Source: Nectonema munidae (taxonomy: Eukaryota; Nematomorpha; Nectonematoida; Nectonematidae). From it: a DNA stretch of 64,000 bases. The notes below the pieces were generated by a model. The model was not told the DNA's origin and made no database searches. It was given only the letters and a program-made list of their open reading frames with translations. Numbering within the stretch: position 1 is the first letter of the stretch; each line of letters starts with the position of its first letter. Location of the stretch: NCBI GenBank assembly GCA_030549495.1, contig JAUIRK010000147.1, positions 124,001 through 188,000 of the forward strand, given 5' to 3'. The position numbers were made by a program, and so were the translations under genes. Positions 23,701 through 34,593 of the stretch are shown piece after piece.

Positions 23701-23890
23701 GACCTGACAGACTACATCATTAAATTGTTTCCGGTCGGTAATTGAATAAATAAGACTCAATTTTGAAATAAGCACGGAAGTCTTGGAAGCAACTTTGCTT
23801 TCAGGGCACATCAAAGATTAAAGAAAGAAAGTCCTTACAATTTAAATGGGTCAAGATGAGGGCAATGAAGAGAATGCTGTGATGCTCCAT
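14764..23890 (-). CDS. Ly6/uPAR-family three-finger protein, complete four-exon gene
   Basis: Exons by minus-strand order: 23890-23839, 22326-22157, 16618-16540, 14879-14764. They total 417 nt (138 residues) and phases agree at every join. Exon 1 starts MEHHSILFIALILTHLN, a signal peptide, before GTAAGG. Exon 2 finishes it and opens the domain with CYTCGQ, KYCPDPFD and CQGYC, ending at GTATGT. Exon 3 follows a strong CTTTTTCTTCAG acceptor and adds CLMQCQSG. Exon 4 supplies the family hallmark YCCKNEDRCNHSS, then a hydrophobic tail to the stop, as expected of a GPI-attachment signal. The ten cysteines match the Ly6 fold; the CxDPF word recalls arthropod boudin/crooked/quiver relatives. The protein is presumably surface-anchored; partner unknown. 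A second exon-2 donor 4 nt downstream (22152) would need an alternative exon-3 acceptor. The 5.5-kb second intron holds pogo debris. Confidence 0.85.
15534..15657. other. GC-rich exon-like block inside the Ly6 gene's third intron
   Basis: A 124-bp island of balanced base composition in AT-rich DNA. On the plus strand it follows a pyrimidine-rich acceptor (CCCCTTTTTTACCTATTAG), is open for 41 codons (for example RKKGEMVPPRGKRRMPLLEG) and ends at a GTAAAT donor. On the minus strand, the sense of the host Ly6 gene, it follows TTTGTATTTACCAG, is open in all three frames and ends at GTAATC. It could be an exon of an unseen plus-strand gene or an alternative Ly6 exon. I do not recognise either product. 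Confidence 0.35.
15660..18227. other. Intronic and intergenic AT-rich DNA with a GAT microsatellite
   Basis: Apart from Ly6 exon 3 (16618-16540) I see no gene. A GAT/ATG-rich simple repeat lies at 17510-17545. A GGAGTC-rich patch at 16900-17165 looks like a decayed repeat of unknown type. Confidence 0.4.
18228..18332. repeat. Short inverted-repeat element, about 105 bp
   Basis: ATTTCCCAACTAG at the left and ATTAGTTGGGAAAT at the right form imperfect inverted ends around about 75 bp. No convincing target duplication; MITE-like. Confidence 0.4.
18357..18491. mobile_element. Possible TTAA-flanked MITE
   Basis: ACTCATTTAAGGCCAA near the left edge (18361) and TTGGCCGTAAATGGG before TTAA (18492-18495) are inverted repeats of one another with mismatches. 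A TTAA also sits at 18353-18356. This pattern suits a small piggyBac-mobilised MITE, but the left end is decayed. Confidence 0.35.
18496..20296. other. Intron of the Ly6-like gene, nothing firmly recognised
   Basis: A 124-codon minus-strand frame at 19728-19354 has several cysteines but no domain I recognise. Its opposite strand near 19345-19425 looks like a decayed tRNA-derived sequence (GTGTTCGATTCC resembles a B-box). Confidence 0.35.
20297..20895. repeat. Foldback-like element built of about 22-bp minisatellite units
   Basis: The right part (20720-20890) is a run of about eight units of the type GGGATTGCGACAAAATTTGGA. The left part (20305-20480) carries the same word in inverted orientation (CGCAATCC, AATTTTGTCGTAATC, AAATTTGTCGCAAT). 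The two arms enclose about 200 bp of AT-rich DNA, giving a foldback arrangement. It abuts the pogo relic that follows, as if inserted into it. Family unknown. Confidence 0.6.
20888..21370 (+). pseudogene. Second pogo-family transposase relic (3' part)
   Basis: Just after the minisatellite the plus strand reads SKVAIIPAGLTSKVQLLDLT then VNRSFKSKVSKNWEDWI. This is the segment around the third catalytic Asp of pogo/POGK transposases (compare IIPGGLTSVLQPLDVSVN in the copy at 5088-6030). Beyond about 21080 the frame is riddled with stops. The upstream part of the gene is missing, replaced by the foldback element. The two relics differ enough to be separate subfamilies. It lies in the second intron of the Ly6-like gene. 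Confidence 0.75.
21371..22152. other. Intronic AT-rich DNA
   Basis: No gene recognised. TTAATCGTTTGAGGACCAGT at 21799-21818, followed by the palindromic GTGTGACCCCTGTGTCACAC, looks like an isolated piggyBac-type terminus. Confidence 0.35.
22327..23838. other. First intron of the Ly6-like gene
   Basis: AT-rich. No repeat or opposite-strand gene that I can support. A short exon-like plus-strand stretch at 22559-22650 is discussed among the rejected items. Confidence 0.4.
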
Positions 23891-24091
23891 AGAAGGAAGC
23901 TTTAGAGAAGGAAAAGTCGAACTGAGTTGAATTTAGTTTTGGCAAGCGACATCAGAGAAGAAGTGCAATGCCTTCTGCGTGTGTTGCGAGAGATAGGCGA
24001 AAAGAGAAAAGTGTACAACTTTTGAGATGATAGGCAAAATCAATTAAAACAAAAGTTCTTTCATTCAGTGGTCCTCTAATTTCATCACACA

Positions 24092-24472
24092 CTACATTAT
24101 TATTGAGTCGTGGAAAAAGAGAGTATATAAGAAGTTGATGCCTTCGAAGTTTGCTCCACGCAGAACTTTGAATGAATGCTGCACACTTTGTACTTTCGCT
24201 GCGCTAACTTCGTCGAGGTATTTGCATATCTTTTCTGCAGCGTAGGTGGCGGTGATGAGGAAGGAGAACAGGCAATCGATAAACTCCTTTTCGTTTGACA
24301 TTTTTAATTAAATTAAGTAATATTGTTGTTAAGCACTTTCTTACAAAAATGATCTCGAAAAGTGAGCTCTCCACAAGAAGCTTGGAAGCTGCTCCATCCT
24401 GATTCTTACGCATCACAGTGATTATATCATCGAACATACACAAAGTTTTCGGTGGAACACGTGATTTTTCAG
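24092..24472 (-). CDS. Unidentified minus-strand gene or last two exons of one
   Basis: Two open stretches with coding-like composition join in phase. The first, 24472-24345, follows TTTAGTCAG and reads EKSRVPPKTLCMFDDIITVM then RKNQDGAASKLLVESSLFEI before a consensus GTAAGA donor. The second, 24286-24092, follows an AAAAG acceptor and reads EFIDCLFSFLITATYAAEKI then CKYLDEVSAAKVQSVQHSF, with a stop at 24092. The intron would be 58 bp. Alternatively the second stretch starts on its own at the ATG at 24301 (MSNEKEFIDCLF) as a 69-residue protein. No domain recognised. It is on the same strand as the Ly6 gene and about 200 bp upstream of its start codon. Confidence 0.4.
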
Positions 24473-26019
24473 CTGACTAAAGTTAATTCACTTATAGATA
24501 AAGATTTTGTGAAGTCTTCATCTAATTCCATTTAATCTGAATTTTATCAAAGAAAGACTTGCTCTTTGTGGTCAACTCATCGGCATAGCGTGAACAGCAC
24601 TTCCAATAAATAAACATTTTTCATGGAATTATTGAAACACGTTATATAACTTGTTCGTATATCTTTAAAATACTTAGGGATGAGAAAATTTTTTAGGAAT
24701 TTAAAATAGATTAGAAAGCATAAAAGTTCACAATAACTTTCCATCCTTATCGTTTAATTATAATATATCATTGCACACTTTATCAAAACTTACTTTCATC
24801 TTGAAAGATGTTCATTATAAATTCGTTATTCTCTTTCCATTGATCAGTCATTCATGTCCTTTATTTTAGTATGAGCAGATTACCGTACATTTTAATTCCT
24901 GTTCTTCTTGAGACTCGTAGAGTACGCTATATCATTTAAAGCGTAATCGTCAAAAAAAGAATATTTTATTGGGACAACGCTTTTCCCGCAAAAAATGAGC
25001 ACTGGATTAGGGTGTGGAAGGTGCTTTACACTTTCCCATCAACAGCTGTAGTACGGGTGAGTAGGCTTCTACTTATGGCTAACATTTACTTAGAGATAAC
25101 TTTATGAATATCCCGGATATTTATACTAGCTTCATCGTATCCAACCATTTTTTCTCTAGTTTAAATACTAGAGAAAAACTACTCTTATTTTTTGAGGACT
25201 GGATAATAACTAGTACTCGGCAATTTTTAAATTTGAGAAATCCAGAGAGCATATCATTACTTAAATATAACTTCAACGAAAATATAGATAACTCTTATAA
25301 GTCAAGGCTACTTACTATAACTGAGATCATGTTGATTGAATGTCATTGTTGGAAATAGTTAAGAGAAATCTTACTATTAATTCGTGACAGACTTTGTTAC
25401 AAGTAATTGCTTGAATTTAGTGAATTCGTTGGAAAAAATTTGCTCAAAGTAGAACTTTTAAAAGAAATTTCAATTTTTATAAAAAAATAATTGAGGATCA
25501 AATTCTCCTTTAAACTTTTGTTTGTTAAAAAATAAAGTTATCTTCAACGCGAATAAAGGTAAAAATATTAATTTATAGGTTTTGCATCGATTTAAGAGGA
25601 TTTGAAGCCAAACTGTTCAGTTGTAAACGCTGTAAACCTCCTTATATTCTGATCTTTGATATAGAAAGGTCAAACATTTATATTTATCCTATATATAGTT
25701 TTCTTAAACATGAAACCAGAATAAAGATTCCACATTTACTTTAAAATACATTCGGCTTTGAAAACTGGATTACTGATTTGGTCTCTGTTTTTTAAAGATT
25801 TATAGTATTACAGTTTTAATATTTATTGATTTAGTCAAAAAAAACTCCTTGAAACATTTCTAGACAAATAACATTTTACACTCACTGAACCATTGAAATT
25901 CCACCTCTAATGTTTTCAGTCAACCGTGTGTAAAAACAAAAATATACAATTTCATAACAGATTTTAGAAAAAAATAATTAAAATTTTTTAAATTATTTCC
26001 TCTTCCGTATTTGTTCAAC
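24473..26019. other. Non-coding stretch, nothing firmly recognised
   Basis: A short coding-like patch at 24600-24530 on the minus strand (RYADELTTKSKSFFDKI) may belong to the gene at 24472, but no joining splice was found. The 84-codon plus-strand frame at 25104-25358 has a true ATG but no motif. The rest is AT-rich. Confidence 0.35.
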
Positions 26020-26023
26020 TTAA

Positions 26024-29000
26024 CCCTATTAGTGCTGGGGCGTAAAACGCCCCCCTCCCCTTCACTAAAAAATTAATTGTAGAAAATTGGCTGAATAATA
26101 TCGTTTTAAATTTTGTAACTTTTCCTAAAATCGCTAGCTGCATCTTTTGAAACCATTTTCATGGTAGTTGAATGAACCTTTCATGTCCAAAACTGTCAAT
26201 CAAAATCAAAAATTAAAATTTTTCAGCAAAATTTTGACATTATCTGTACTTAACCTTATAACTTAGGATCTATATTATATAATACCCTGAAAATTTATAA
26301 TTATGTACAGTTTGGAACGCATAACACTTTATATATTTAATTTTTTCAATAATCACGGCTACTTTTTATAAAATGTCAATCAAAATTTTGATTGATCAAA
26401 AATATATCTAATAAAATATACCTTCAAATTTTACGTAATATATATGTTTTTATACTAAATCGGCCATGCTGGTTTCATTTCTGGACTCATATTTTACGTT
26501 TAGGATCTGAAAATACCTATAAGTGTTAATTAAATTTGCGGTTTATGTCTGAAAACTATATCCCAAAATATTCTCTCTAATTTTACATGAAATATATGTT
26601 TTTATACCAATTGGACCATGATAATTTTTATTTCTGAAATCATTTTTGTTTTAAATGTCTAAAAGTATCAATCAAATGTTCGATTTACGTCTAATGTCTA
26701 CAGAAATATTTTTGAAATTTAAATAAAATATCTGTTTTTATGCCAAATGGAAGATGCTGGTTTCATTTTTGGACTCAGGTAGGCATTTATCGTTTTAAAA
26801 TATCTGAAAGCTTCAATTAGATTTGCGGTTTACTACTAGATACTGCCTTCAAGAATATTTTCAAAAAAATAAAATATCTGTTTTATACCAAATCGACTAT
26901 GCTTATTTTGTTTCTGTACTGGATTTTGAATAATACGGTTAAAAAATATCTCGAAGTGGCAATTGAATTAGTAATGTATGCCTGAAAATCAGTTCTGTAA
27001 AAAATTTTCAAAAATGGCTGCATATTAGATATATAGTAAAAATATACTTTTTTTTTTTGTATATTTTGGCTTATAATACTTTCTAATCATCTTGAGTATG
27101 AAATATTTATTTAAAAAAAAACAAAACGTAAAATCTTTTGAAATTTTGTATGAGAGAAGGAACCAAGTTGAAAACTAATTGAAAAGAGAACATGTGATCA
27201 AAACAAATAATTAAAAAAATATGTATCTTGACAAAATGGAAGATCTACCATGTTCTAATGAACTAGGAAGTGGTTTAATTATATAATATTAGATGCTTCA
27301 AAAAAGATTTTGACTGTGAAAAAGAAGTTCCTCTTTTACAAATGAAAAATATTTAAATCTATAGTTTATCATCTAGGATTACAATTAACATTTAGCTAAG
27401 ATGGGTAGGAAATATGAAAGTTTAGAATAGGTCAGATTTATCAAAAATGGCACATATGCCAATATGTGAAAATTTAGTCACTATCAAGATATTTTTAATT
27501 TAAATTGAATTTGTCCATCTTTTTCCTTTTGTGTCAAAGAAATAATTTTTTAGATGAAGAACGTTGACAACTTTTTGTAATTGAACAATCAACATCACGA
27601 ATGATTCATCAGAAAAAATCCTTTGAAATAAGATTGGTTGACAAATATTCAGGCCTGATAATAAAATACCCGATACTGATAAAAAAAAGTCTAAGATCAT
27701 CAAGAAGATTCTTTAATCAGAATGCTTTGAGAGAGGAAAAAAGTAATTTTATCATTATAAAAAAATTTTCGAACACACATTGAAGAATGTAAATTTCTAA
27801 TGAAAAAAGAGCTATCAAAAAGGATCATCATGGAATGAATAGCAAAATTACATACTGTAAATTATAATATGACGTAGAGACCACAAGTCGATAACGAATT
27901 TGTAGCAAAAAAGATGGAGTTCCTATCCAGTTACATAAGTTACTGTAGAATGAAATATTTTGAGTGAATTAAACACCTAAAGTTAGTTTATTAAATAAAT
28001 TAAGAAATTAATTACCAGAGAAATACTGCAAGTAGAAGTTATTTTTATGTTTATATATTTTACATTGATTTACAAGTGATTTTTTGACGTTTTATTGATT
28101 TCATAAAAAATGACATCACCATTAAATTCTACATACTTGAAATGTATAATAAACTTTTTATAAGAAAAAAAAATTTAATTTTGACATGGGCTGCCATATT
28201 TAAATTATTTTGTCAGGTTTGACTATTTTTTATTTAAAAAAAGGAATATAAACAGTAAACACAGCCTACTTGAAAATGGGTATATGTGTGTAAAAAACTT
28301 TATATAATTATTCGGATAAGATGTTTCTTTTTGGGATAAATCAATTTTTTAACAGTTTTGATTGATTTTCATTATAAAAATGAATATCACCACTGAATTA
28401 CGCATGCTTAAAAATGGGTATATATGTGTAAAACCTTTATATTATTACTTAGATAGAAAGTTTCTTTTTAAGATGAGCTGTCATATATAAATCAATGCTT
28501 TGATAACTTTAATTGCTTTTTATAAAAAAAATGAATATCACCGCTGAATTCAGCATGCTTGAAAATGGGTGTATCTGTATATGTGTAAAAAACATTATAT
28601 AATTATTTGGATAAAAAGTTTTTTTTTTGAGATAAGCTGTCATATGTAAATCACTTTTTTGAGAGGCATGAATGATTTTCATTCACTGAATTCACCATGC
28701 TTGAAAATGGGTATAATGTGTAAAAAACTTTATATACTTATTTAGATAAAAAGTTCCTTTTTGAGATGAGCTGTCACATTTAGATCAATTTTTTGACAGG
28801 TTTGATTTATTTTCATAAAAAATGAATATCACCACTGAATTCAGCATATTTGAAAATGGGTATACATGTGTAAAAAACTTTATATAATTATTTAAATAAA
28901 AAGTTCCTTTTTGAGATGAGCTGTCAAATATAAATTAATTTTTTGACAGGTTTTATTGATTTTGATAAATAATGGACATCACCACTGAATTCAGCATAGT

Positions 29001-29117
29001 TGAAATATATATATAACATCAAAAATATTTATAAAAACTTATTAATATCTGAGAAAAATAGGGGAGTTTACGCCCCCCAGAACTTGAGCGGACAAATTTT
29101 GCCCAGCACTAATAGGG
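26024..29117 (+). mobile_element. piggyBac-like element with TTAA TSD and two internal tandem arrays
   Basis: Exact 16-bp terminal inverted repeats, CCCTATTAGTGCTGGG and CCCAGCACTAATAGGG, sit inside TTAA at 26020-26023 and 29118-29121. TTAA duplication with C-rich CCC termini defines piggyBac-type insertion. Just inside the left end GGGGCGTAAAACGCCCC forms a hairpin. The left arm (about 26350-26990) is a tandem array of about 140-bp units containing ATATGTTTTTATACCAAATC. The right arm (about 28070-28990) is a different array of about 130-150-bp units containing GAGCTGTCATAT and CACTGAATTCAGCATG. The middle has no intact gene. A minus-strand stretch near 27640-27500 (PILFQRIFSDESFVMLIVQL) weakly resembles the start of a piggyBac transposase domain. 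Length 3,094 bp. Confidence 0.85.
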
Positions 29118-29354
29118 TTAATTTGTTCAAGAATATTCTTTAGTTTCTGATATTGCGGCCGATTTTTACTTTATTTTTTGTAACATTTTTTAGTTAAAAA
29201 GGCCCAATATTTTTATAAATTTGCCTTACTCTAGCTATTCCCACTTTTACGTGGATTCAATGCGCAAATATTCTCTTGCTTCTCTGCACATGTTTTTTTC
29301 CGTACAATCTCTTTCATATTCTAAGTATCTTTCCACCCATTACAGGTCATCTAG

Positions 29355-29580
29355 TAGGGGGCGTGAGTAGGGTTATTTTGATACTGGGTTTCGATAACTC
29401 AAGGTCTTGGGTTGGATACCGCTTCAAACCTACTTTCCTCATAGTTCAATACAAGCATTGTGCCTTCTCGATGAAACACCCCACGTTACCTTTGCCTTTA
29501 GTACTTGCTTGTTTATTGCTTAGCGGTGATGAAGTGCGAGCATTCAAATTGGTGATGAGACGAAATCGAATTTATCTATG
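29355..29580 (+). mobile_element. tRNA-derived SINE-like repeat, copy 2
   Basis: GTGAGTAGGGTTATTTTGAT, a loop-like CTGGGTTTCGATAACTCAAG, then GGTCTTGGGTTGGATACC looks like a decayed tRNA head. It is followed by GCCTTCTCGATGAAACACC, a body word shared with the copy near 59300. Pol III promoter function is inferred only. Confidence 0.45.
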
Positions 29581-29839
29581 ATTGCAATTCTTTTTGATTT
29601 AAAATAGTTAGTCGCTTTTAAAAAATCAGAAATAATTTGAGCATTAAGTATTCATTCAACACAGATTCGCCCAGGGCAACTTTTTTTTTTATAATTTTCA
29701 AAATTTATTATAAAAGAATTTTTGTCAAATGAACATACGACCATTATACTTCCACTGTACACTCGAAATCCCACCACAAAAACGGATTTGATCAAGTCAA
29801 ATGATCTTGTTTATAATTCAAGTTGCATTACTTTATAGC

Positions 29840-32800
29840 TCAGTGGTTTTCAAACTGGACTTCACAGTGCCCGGGGATCTTTAAGCATTTCAATGAGGGC
29901 CAAGAAGGGGTCACTCAGTGGATCGTTTTGCGCAACATATTGCACCCATATTGGGTAATAAGTCCATAAAAGCCAATAAGTCACATTTAAAAGAGTATAG
30001 TCTTTGGATGGAATACTATTTTTGCTAATCAGGGCTGATTTTATAGATGTAAATTTTCATTTTACTTAATGGCTTAAAAAATGAAATATGACGACTCATC
30101 TGAAATGTGGTTTTACTGCATTTACGTCTAGTGGAGAAGAGGAAACTAAGTGTCTTTTGTGTCCTCAAGTGTTGGCATCTACTTTTCTGAAGCCCGTGAA
30201 GTCAAGCTTGCAATGGAAGGGAAGCACTCGAATTCAGTAAACAAAACTATTGACTATTTTAAACGTCAAGTTGAACGACAGCACAAATCCACATTTAATA
30301 ACAGGAATGTTTTAACAAAATATTAAGTTTTGTTTGAAAAGTTTCAAAAAAATATCTGTTGTCAAAAAATCCCACAACATAGGAGAAGAGTTGATATTAG
30401 CTTGCTGCAAAAATACCATATTGAATGTGCTAAGAAGTAATGAACTTCTAGGATTGGAGCATATCTTTCCGTCAAACTCTACCATTAGAAGGCTAATTAG
30501 GAGAAATGTCTGATGACATTACTGTTTGTAGACTAATGAGAGAGAACTCTGATGACATAATATCAGAGGTGGTTTATTGATTCGGAATTCAATTTTCAAC
30601 TTTTTTGCAATTTAGATAGATGAACGATGGATGCTGCAAAATTATCTCAGCCTTGCGTCTATGCGGCGTTACGTAGACAATTTTTTGTTTTACAAAATTC
30701 TGAGCAGTAGAACTACTCCATGAGAAATATTTGAGAAGGTGAACAATTTTTTAGAACACATATTATTAAGCTAGAACATCACCTTGGAATGTGTGTTGAC
30801 CGTGATTAAAAATATGGTTATTAAGTTTTACGAGATGAAAAAAATGAGATCTTTCTCTTTATTTCAAAAGTCAAGTCGAAAACGGCTCTCGCTTTTCAAT
30901 GTTTAGATGAATTTACATCCTTCCAAAATAAAAGATATATAACAATTAACGTTTGCAACGGTGAAAAGTTTGGTGCTTGAGTATGATAAGGGGTCATCCA
31001 TATATGACATCCCAAAAGAAGGGGGGTCACACAAATTTTAGATTCTTCGTGATGCGGAGTTATTATCAAGTTTATTATATTTTTAACTGTACAATATTTA
31101 AACTTTTTTTTCTTAAAAGTACTATAAAAATTTTACTTTAATTATATAATTTATAAAGTTAAATAATATCTTAAATCATACATTAAGTATTCGTGTTTTT
31201 GATTTCTAATTTGGCTCTATTTCAGATTAATTAAAAAAATATTTTCAAATATACTTCAAATGCTTCTAAATTCAGAAAATTTTGACCATCTAATGTTATT
31301 GGAAAAGAGCTTTCGAATCTTTAAGTTCTCAGAAAATTATTGATATTGTTTCTTCAAAACTAAATGAGTTTAATTTATGTATTAAAAAAATATTGTATCT
31401 TGTACAAGTGATGGAGCTGCCTTGATGCTGAAATTTGGAAGCGATATCGAATGCTATCATCAAGTATGTGTTGCCCATATAATACACCTTGCAATATGTG
31501 ACGTTCTGTAAGAACAAAAAAGCAACTAGTTTCAACAATGTTCATGTTCATATAGACTCATCAGATACAGAAAGTGACGAATATGAAGATTCTGATGCTC
31601 AAATGAAAAATTGTCTCTTGAAAAAAATCGATAACAAAGAAGATATCTTTTTGACAAGTGATTTTTTCGAAGTAGTTGAAAAGGTGAGAAGAATTTGCAA
31701 AGTTTTCAGAAAATCCCCATTAAAAAACGACAGACTTCAAGATTTTGTGAAAGATGGACATAACCAAAATAGGGCCAAGCTTAGATCCATTGGACTATTC
31801 TGACAAGTGTGTTAATTTTTTTAGTACAGCAATTTTGTGTTGATTTATTTTTTTTTAAATGGGACCCCGAGCTATTAAAAAACTATAGAGAATCCATGCC
31901 GAAAATTTTTACAAAGTTTGTGAAACACTCTTCTAGCTCAACAAGAGAATAAAATTATTCATATATTATTATAGATCACTATTCATTGGAGGTAATTAAG
32001 CCTTTATCCCACTTTATTGCGATCTACCAGTTATTGAAACCAATTGTCAAAATTGCTGTCTATCACTAGATATGCCCTACATATAACTAAGTGAAAGTTT
32101 TAAACAGGACTCTCAAAATGATCTCTTTTGTAAATCTTTAGGGAACAGAATTTTTGGTTAAGCCGATTTTATATTTGATGTTCGAAGGTTAAAAATAGCT
32201 TTGTCTTCTAAAGACGATATGAAAAGAGCTGTATTAAAAGACTCATTGGTAATCTTGGTATCAGACCTCATTTGTCCGACAACCCTACTATCCGATGCAA
32301 TATGGATTAGGAGATAGGATATTTCTCAGCCTCTTATCTCACTAATGGTCAACAAGCCTGGTTCTTATCAAATGAATTGGTTAGGTGGATTGATATCACT
32401 CTGTACTGAAATGCATTGTTGCTTAAAATTAAATTTTAAAATTTTTATCACGAAAGGTTACGAAACTAGATTAGTAACACATAAACATCTTTCTTCATAT
32501 TCTACCTACACATATATTCAGTTAGTAAAGTAAATTGTTTGGAAATTATTTAGAACATGGGTCTATGAATTGACAGGTATGAAGCCGTGAATTTAAATTT
32601 GGCCCTTTTAAATAGAAATTGAGCGTTTAAAATTTTTGGAGAAAAATTTGCTACAAAACTTAAATTTATATAAATTATTAACAAGAATTTTAAGCAAAGT
32701 GTAAAAACATTACCAACTATTCTAAGAAATCTTGATAAATAAAACGAATATCTAAGGATAAAGATGCTATACATTTGATTTCTGGAATAAAAGACCGAAT

Positions 32801-33620
32801 TGTATAAATTATATTTAGCAAATACAATAACAGCATTTTCCTATATAGTCAGGTGCTATAAAAAATATTTGCCCCGATGAAAAATATATGGGCTCTTGTT
32901 CGAATTAATGGCCACATTCTTGTCTCTGATCAAATATAGCTCAAAGTTGCATTATTATATCAATGAAGTGGAAATTAATAGAAAAAATTAGAATTTCAAC
33001 ATAATATTAATGATTTTGATTTATATGTAACGTTAGACAAAATTTGGAGTATAGGAGTAAAATTTTAAAGGCTCATCAGCCATGTTTATTCAATTTTTTA
33101 GAGCACTTGTCCATTTCGAGTGATCCAATCAAACGGACAGAAAAAGATAAGGAATTTTCACGATTCGATTTCAATAAGTGAAAAAACACGATTTTTCGTG
33201 TTTTAAAAAAAGACAATATATTAACATTAAAAAATTTTAATAGCCAAATATTTATGGAAAATCTGTCTTTTGCCATTTTTTCATTAAGTGATAGGAAGTA
33301 TTATATTTACTATTGTCTTGTATAATCAAATATTTTTTCAGTTTTACTTTTTACTTAAGAAGTTATGTAGTCAGAAGTTCAATCATAGTTAAAAAATTTT
33401 TATTCATAAATTCCAGCTGGATGATAAATGCATTTTGTTGAAATATATAATCTCTAGAAAAAATTATTAAGAAAATATCTGGAACTTAAATGCAATGAAA
33501 AATTCAAATTAAAGTTTTAGAAACGTTAAAGATTTGCGGTATTTTTTTACTTCATACTGGTCGATTTTTAATTTTTTACAATCTCAATGGACGCTTTATA
33601 CAAAAAGGTTGAGAAATCCG
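29840..33620 (+). mobile_element. Old, heavily decayed hAT element
   Basis: Left end CAGTGGTTTTCAAACTGG; right end AAGGTTGAGAAATCCG. These are diverged inverted repeats of the CAGNGGTTCTCAAAC class. Flanking 8-mers agree at six of eight positions. The plus strand holds scattered transposase pieces. These are a BED-like start (CLLCPQVLASTFLKPVKSSL, about 30150), VCVAHIIHLAICDVL at 31465-31510 (the hAT CxxH core), and ICKVFRKSPLKNDRLQDFV at 31695-31750, with many stops between. A plus-strand frame 31489-31803 is a surviving fragment, not a gene. Confidence 0.65.
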
Positions 33621-33837
33621 GTTCTAGCATATGAATGCAAAAGCATCATTGCACCCTAAAATTATCTTTGAAAGCCCTCGCAAAAGAAAAAAAATCTTTT
33701 AACTTGAAATAAATGAGAAATTCTTCATTAATAATATCATTTTTTGTTTTCATTAGCTGGATTTCAATGTCACTCAGCACACTATAGTCTTGCTTCAAAC
33801 TTCCTCAGCCTGCTCGTGGTTGGAGTGCTTCCAGAAC

Positions 33838-34079
33838 ATGGAACAAATTGGGGAAAATCTGCCTTGTCCGACGAAAGCCGGACACAATACCGCCGTTTTT
33901 TCGGTCAACCTCCTTCGGAACCGGGCCGAATGGGAGGCTTCTCTACTGCTCCTTGCGGGAGACGTAGAATCTAATCCGGGACCTCAAATCTGTATATGTG
34001 AAATTTACAAAACTCTCATTACACACAGACATACATCCATACTTTGCAACTCGACAAACAAACATTGGGTACACCTTAA
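33838..34079 (+). pseudogene. LINE N-terminal open frame with 2A-like ribosome-skipping motif
   Basis: The ATG at 33838 opens a frame reaching LLLLAGDVESNPGP, whose last eight residues (33961-33984) fit the 2A consensus D-V/I-E-x-N-P-G-P exactly and follow a hydrophobic run. By the known 2A mechanism, ribosomes would skip the Gly-Pro bond. That would free a 48-residue leader from a protein starting at Pro. What follows (QICICEIYKTLITHRH, SILCN, HWVHL) is a PHD-like cysteine/histidine finger whose last cysteine now lies across the piggyBac insertion at 37495. APE-type LINEs from several invertebrates are known to carry such 2A motifs. Interrupted by the insertion, hence called a pseudogene. 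Confidence 0.85.
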
Positions 34080-34593
34080 CCTTAGCAGGACGGAACTTTT
34101 TAGAGCAACACTAAGGACGGTTAATGGGAGTTTTACTCCAATTTTTAAAAAAAGTATATTTCTTTTTTTTAATAAAGCTTTAGCATATCAAAGTCCTTTT
34201 AAGAATGTTTTTGTTCAGTTTGATATGTTTTCATGTTTTTAATACGAAAAAAATCAAAAAACTTATTTCAGAATTAACGCCATCTATAATAAAAAAGAGT
34301 TTGTTTTAGTTAACGTCATCTATAATAAAAATAAAAATTGCATTCGAACTTCCATAACGTTTACACTTATTAGATATACATATCTAAGAAAAAAATTTAA
34401 ATTCATCTATTATATTATTTGTTAAATTATTTCAACAAACGCTACTTCATATGCAAAAAGGGCATATTAATCATAGATTAATATTTAGTTTTTTTCAAAT
34501 ATATAAAAAAAAAATGAACTAACATTTATTCAACTATTATAAAAATACAACACACGAGTATTATAATAAAAAATTCGTAAATATTTACAATTA

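Noticed and set aside
25104-25358. 84-codon plus-strand frame with true ATG
   Set aside because: No recognisable domain or splice context; AT-rich chance frame cannot be excluded.
28070-28990. Regular repeats considered as a CRISPR array
   Set aside because: Units are contiguous, 130-150 bp, diverged and without unique spacers. They belong to a TTAA-flanked mobile element in a eukaryotic genome.
30990-31040. AGGGGTCATCCATATATGACATCCC followed by GGGGGGTCAC, a common arthropod repeat terminus
   Set aside because: No matching second end found; left as part of the decayed hAT region.
33838-33984. 2A motif considered as evidence of an integrated RNA virus
   Set aside because: The downstream frame carries a LINE finger, endonuclease start and reverse transcriptase, and the whole is bounded by a LINE-type target duplication.
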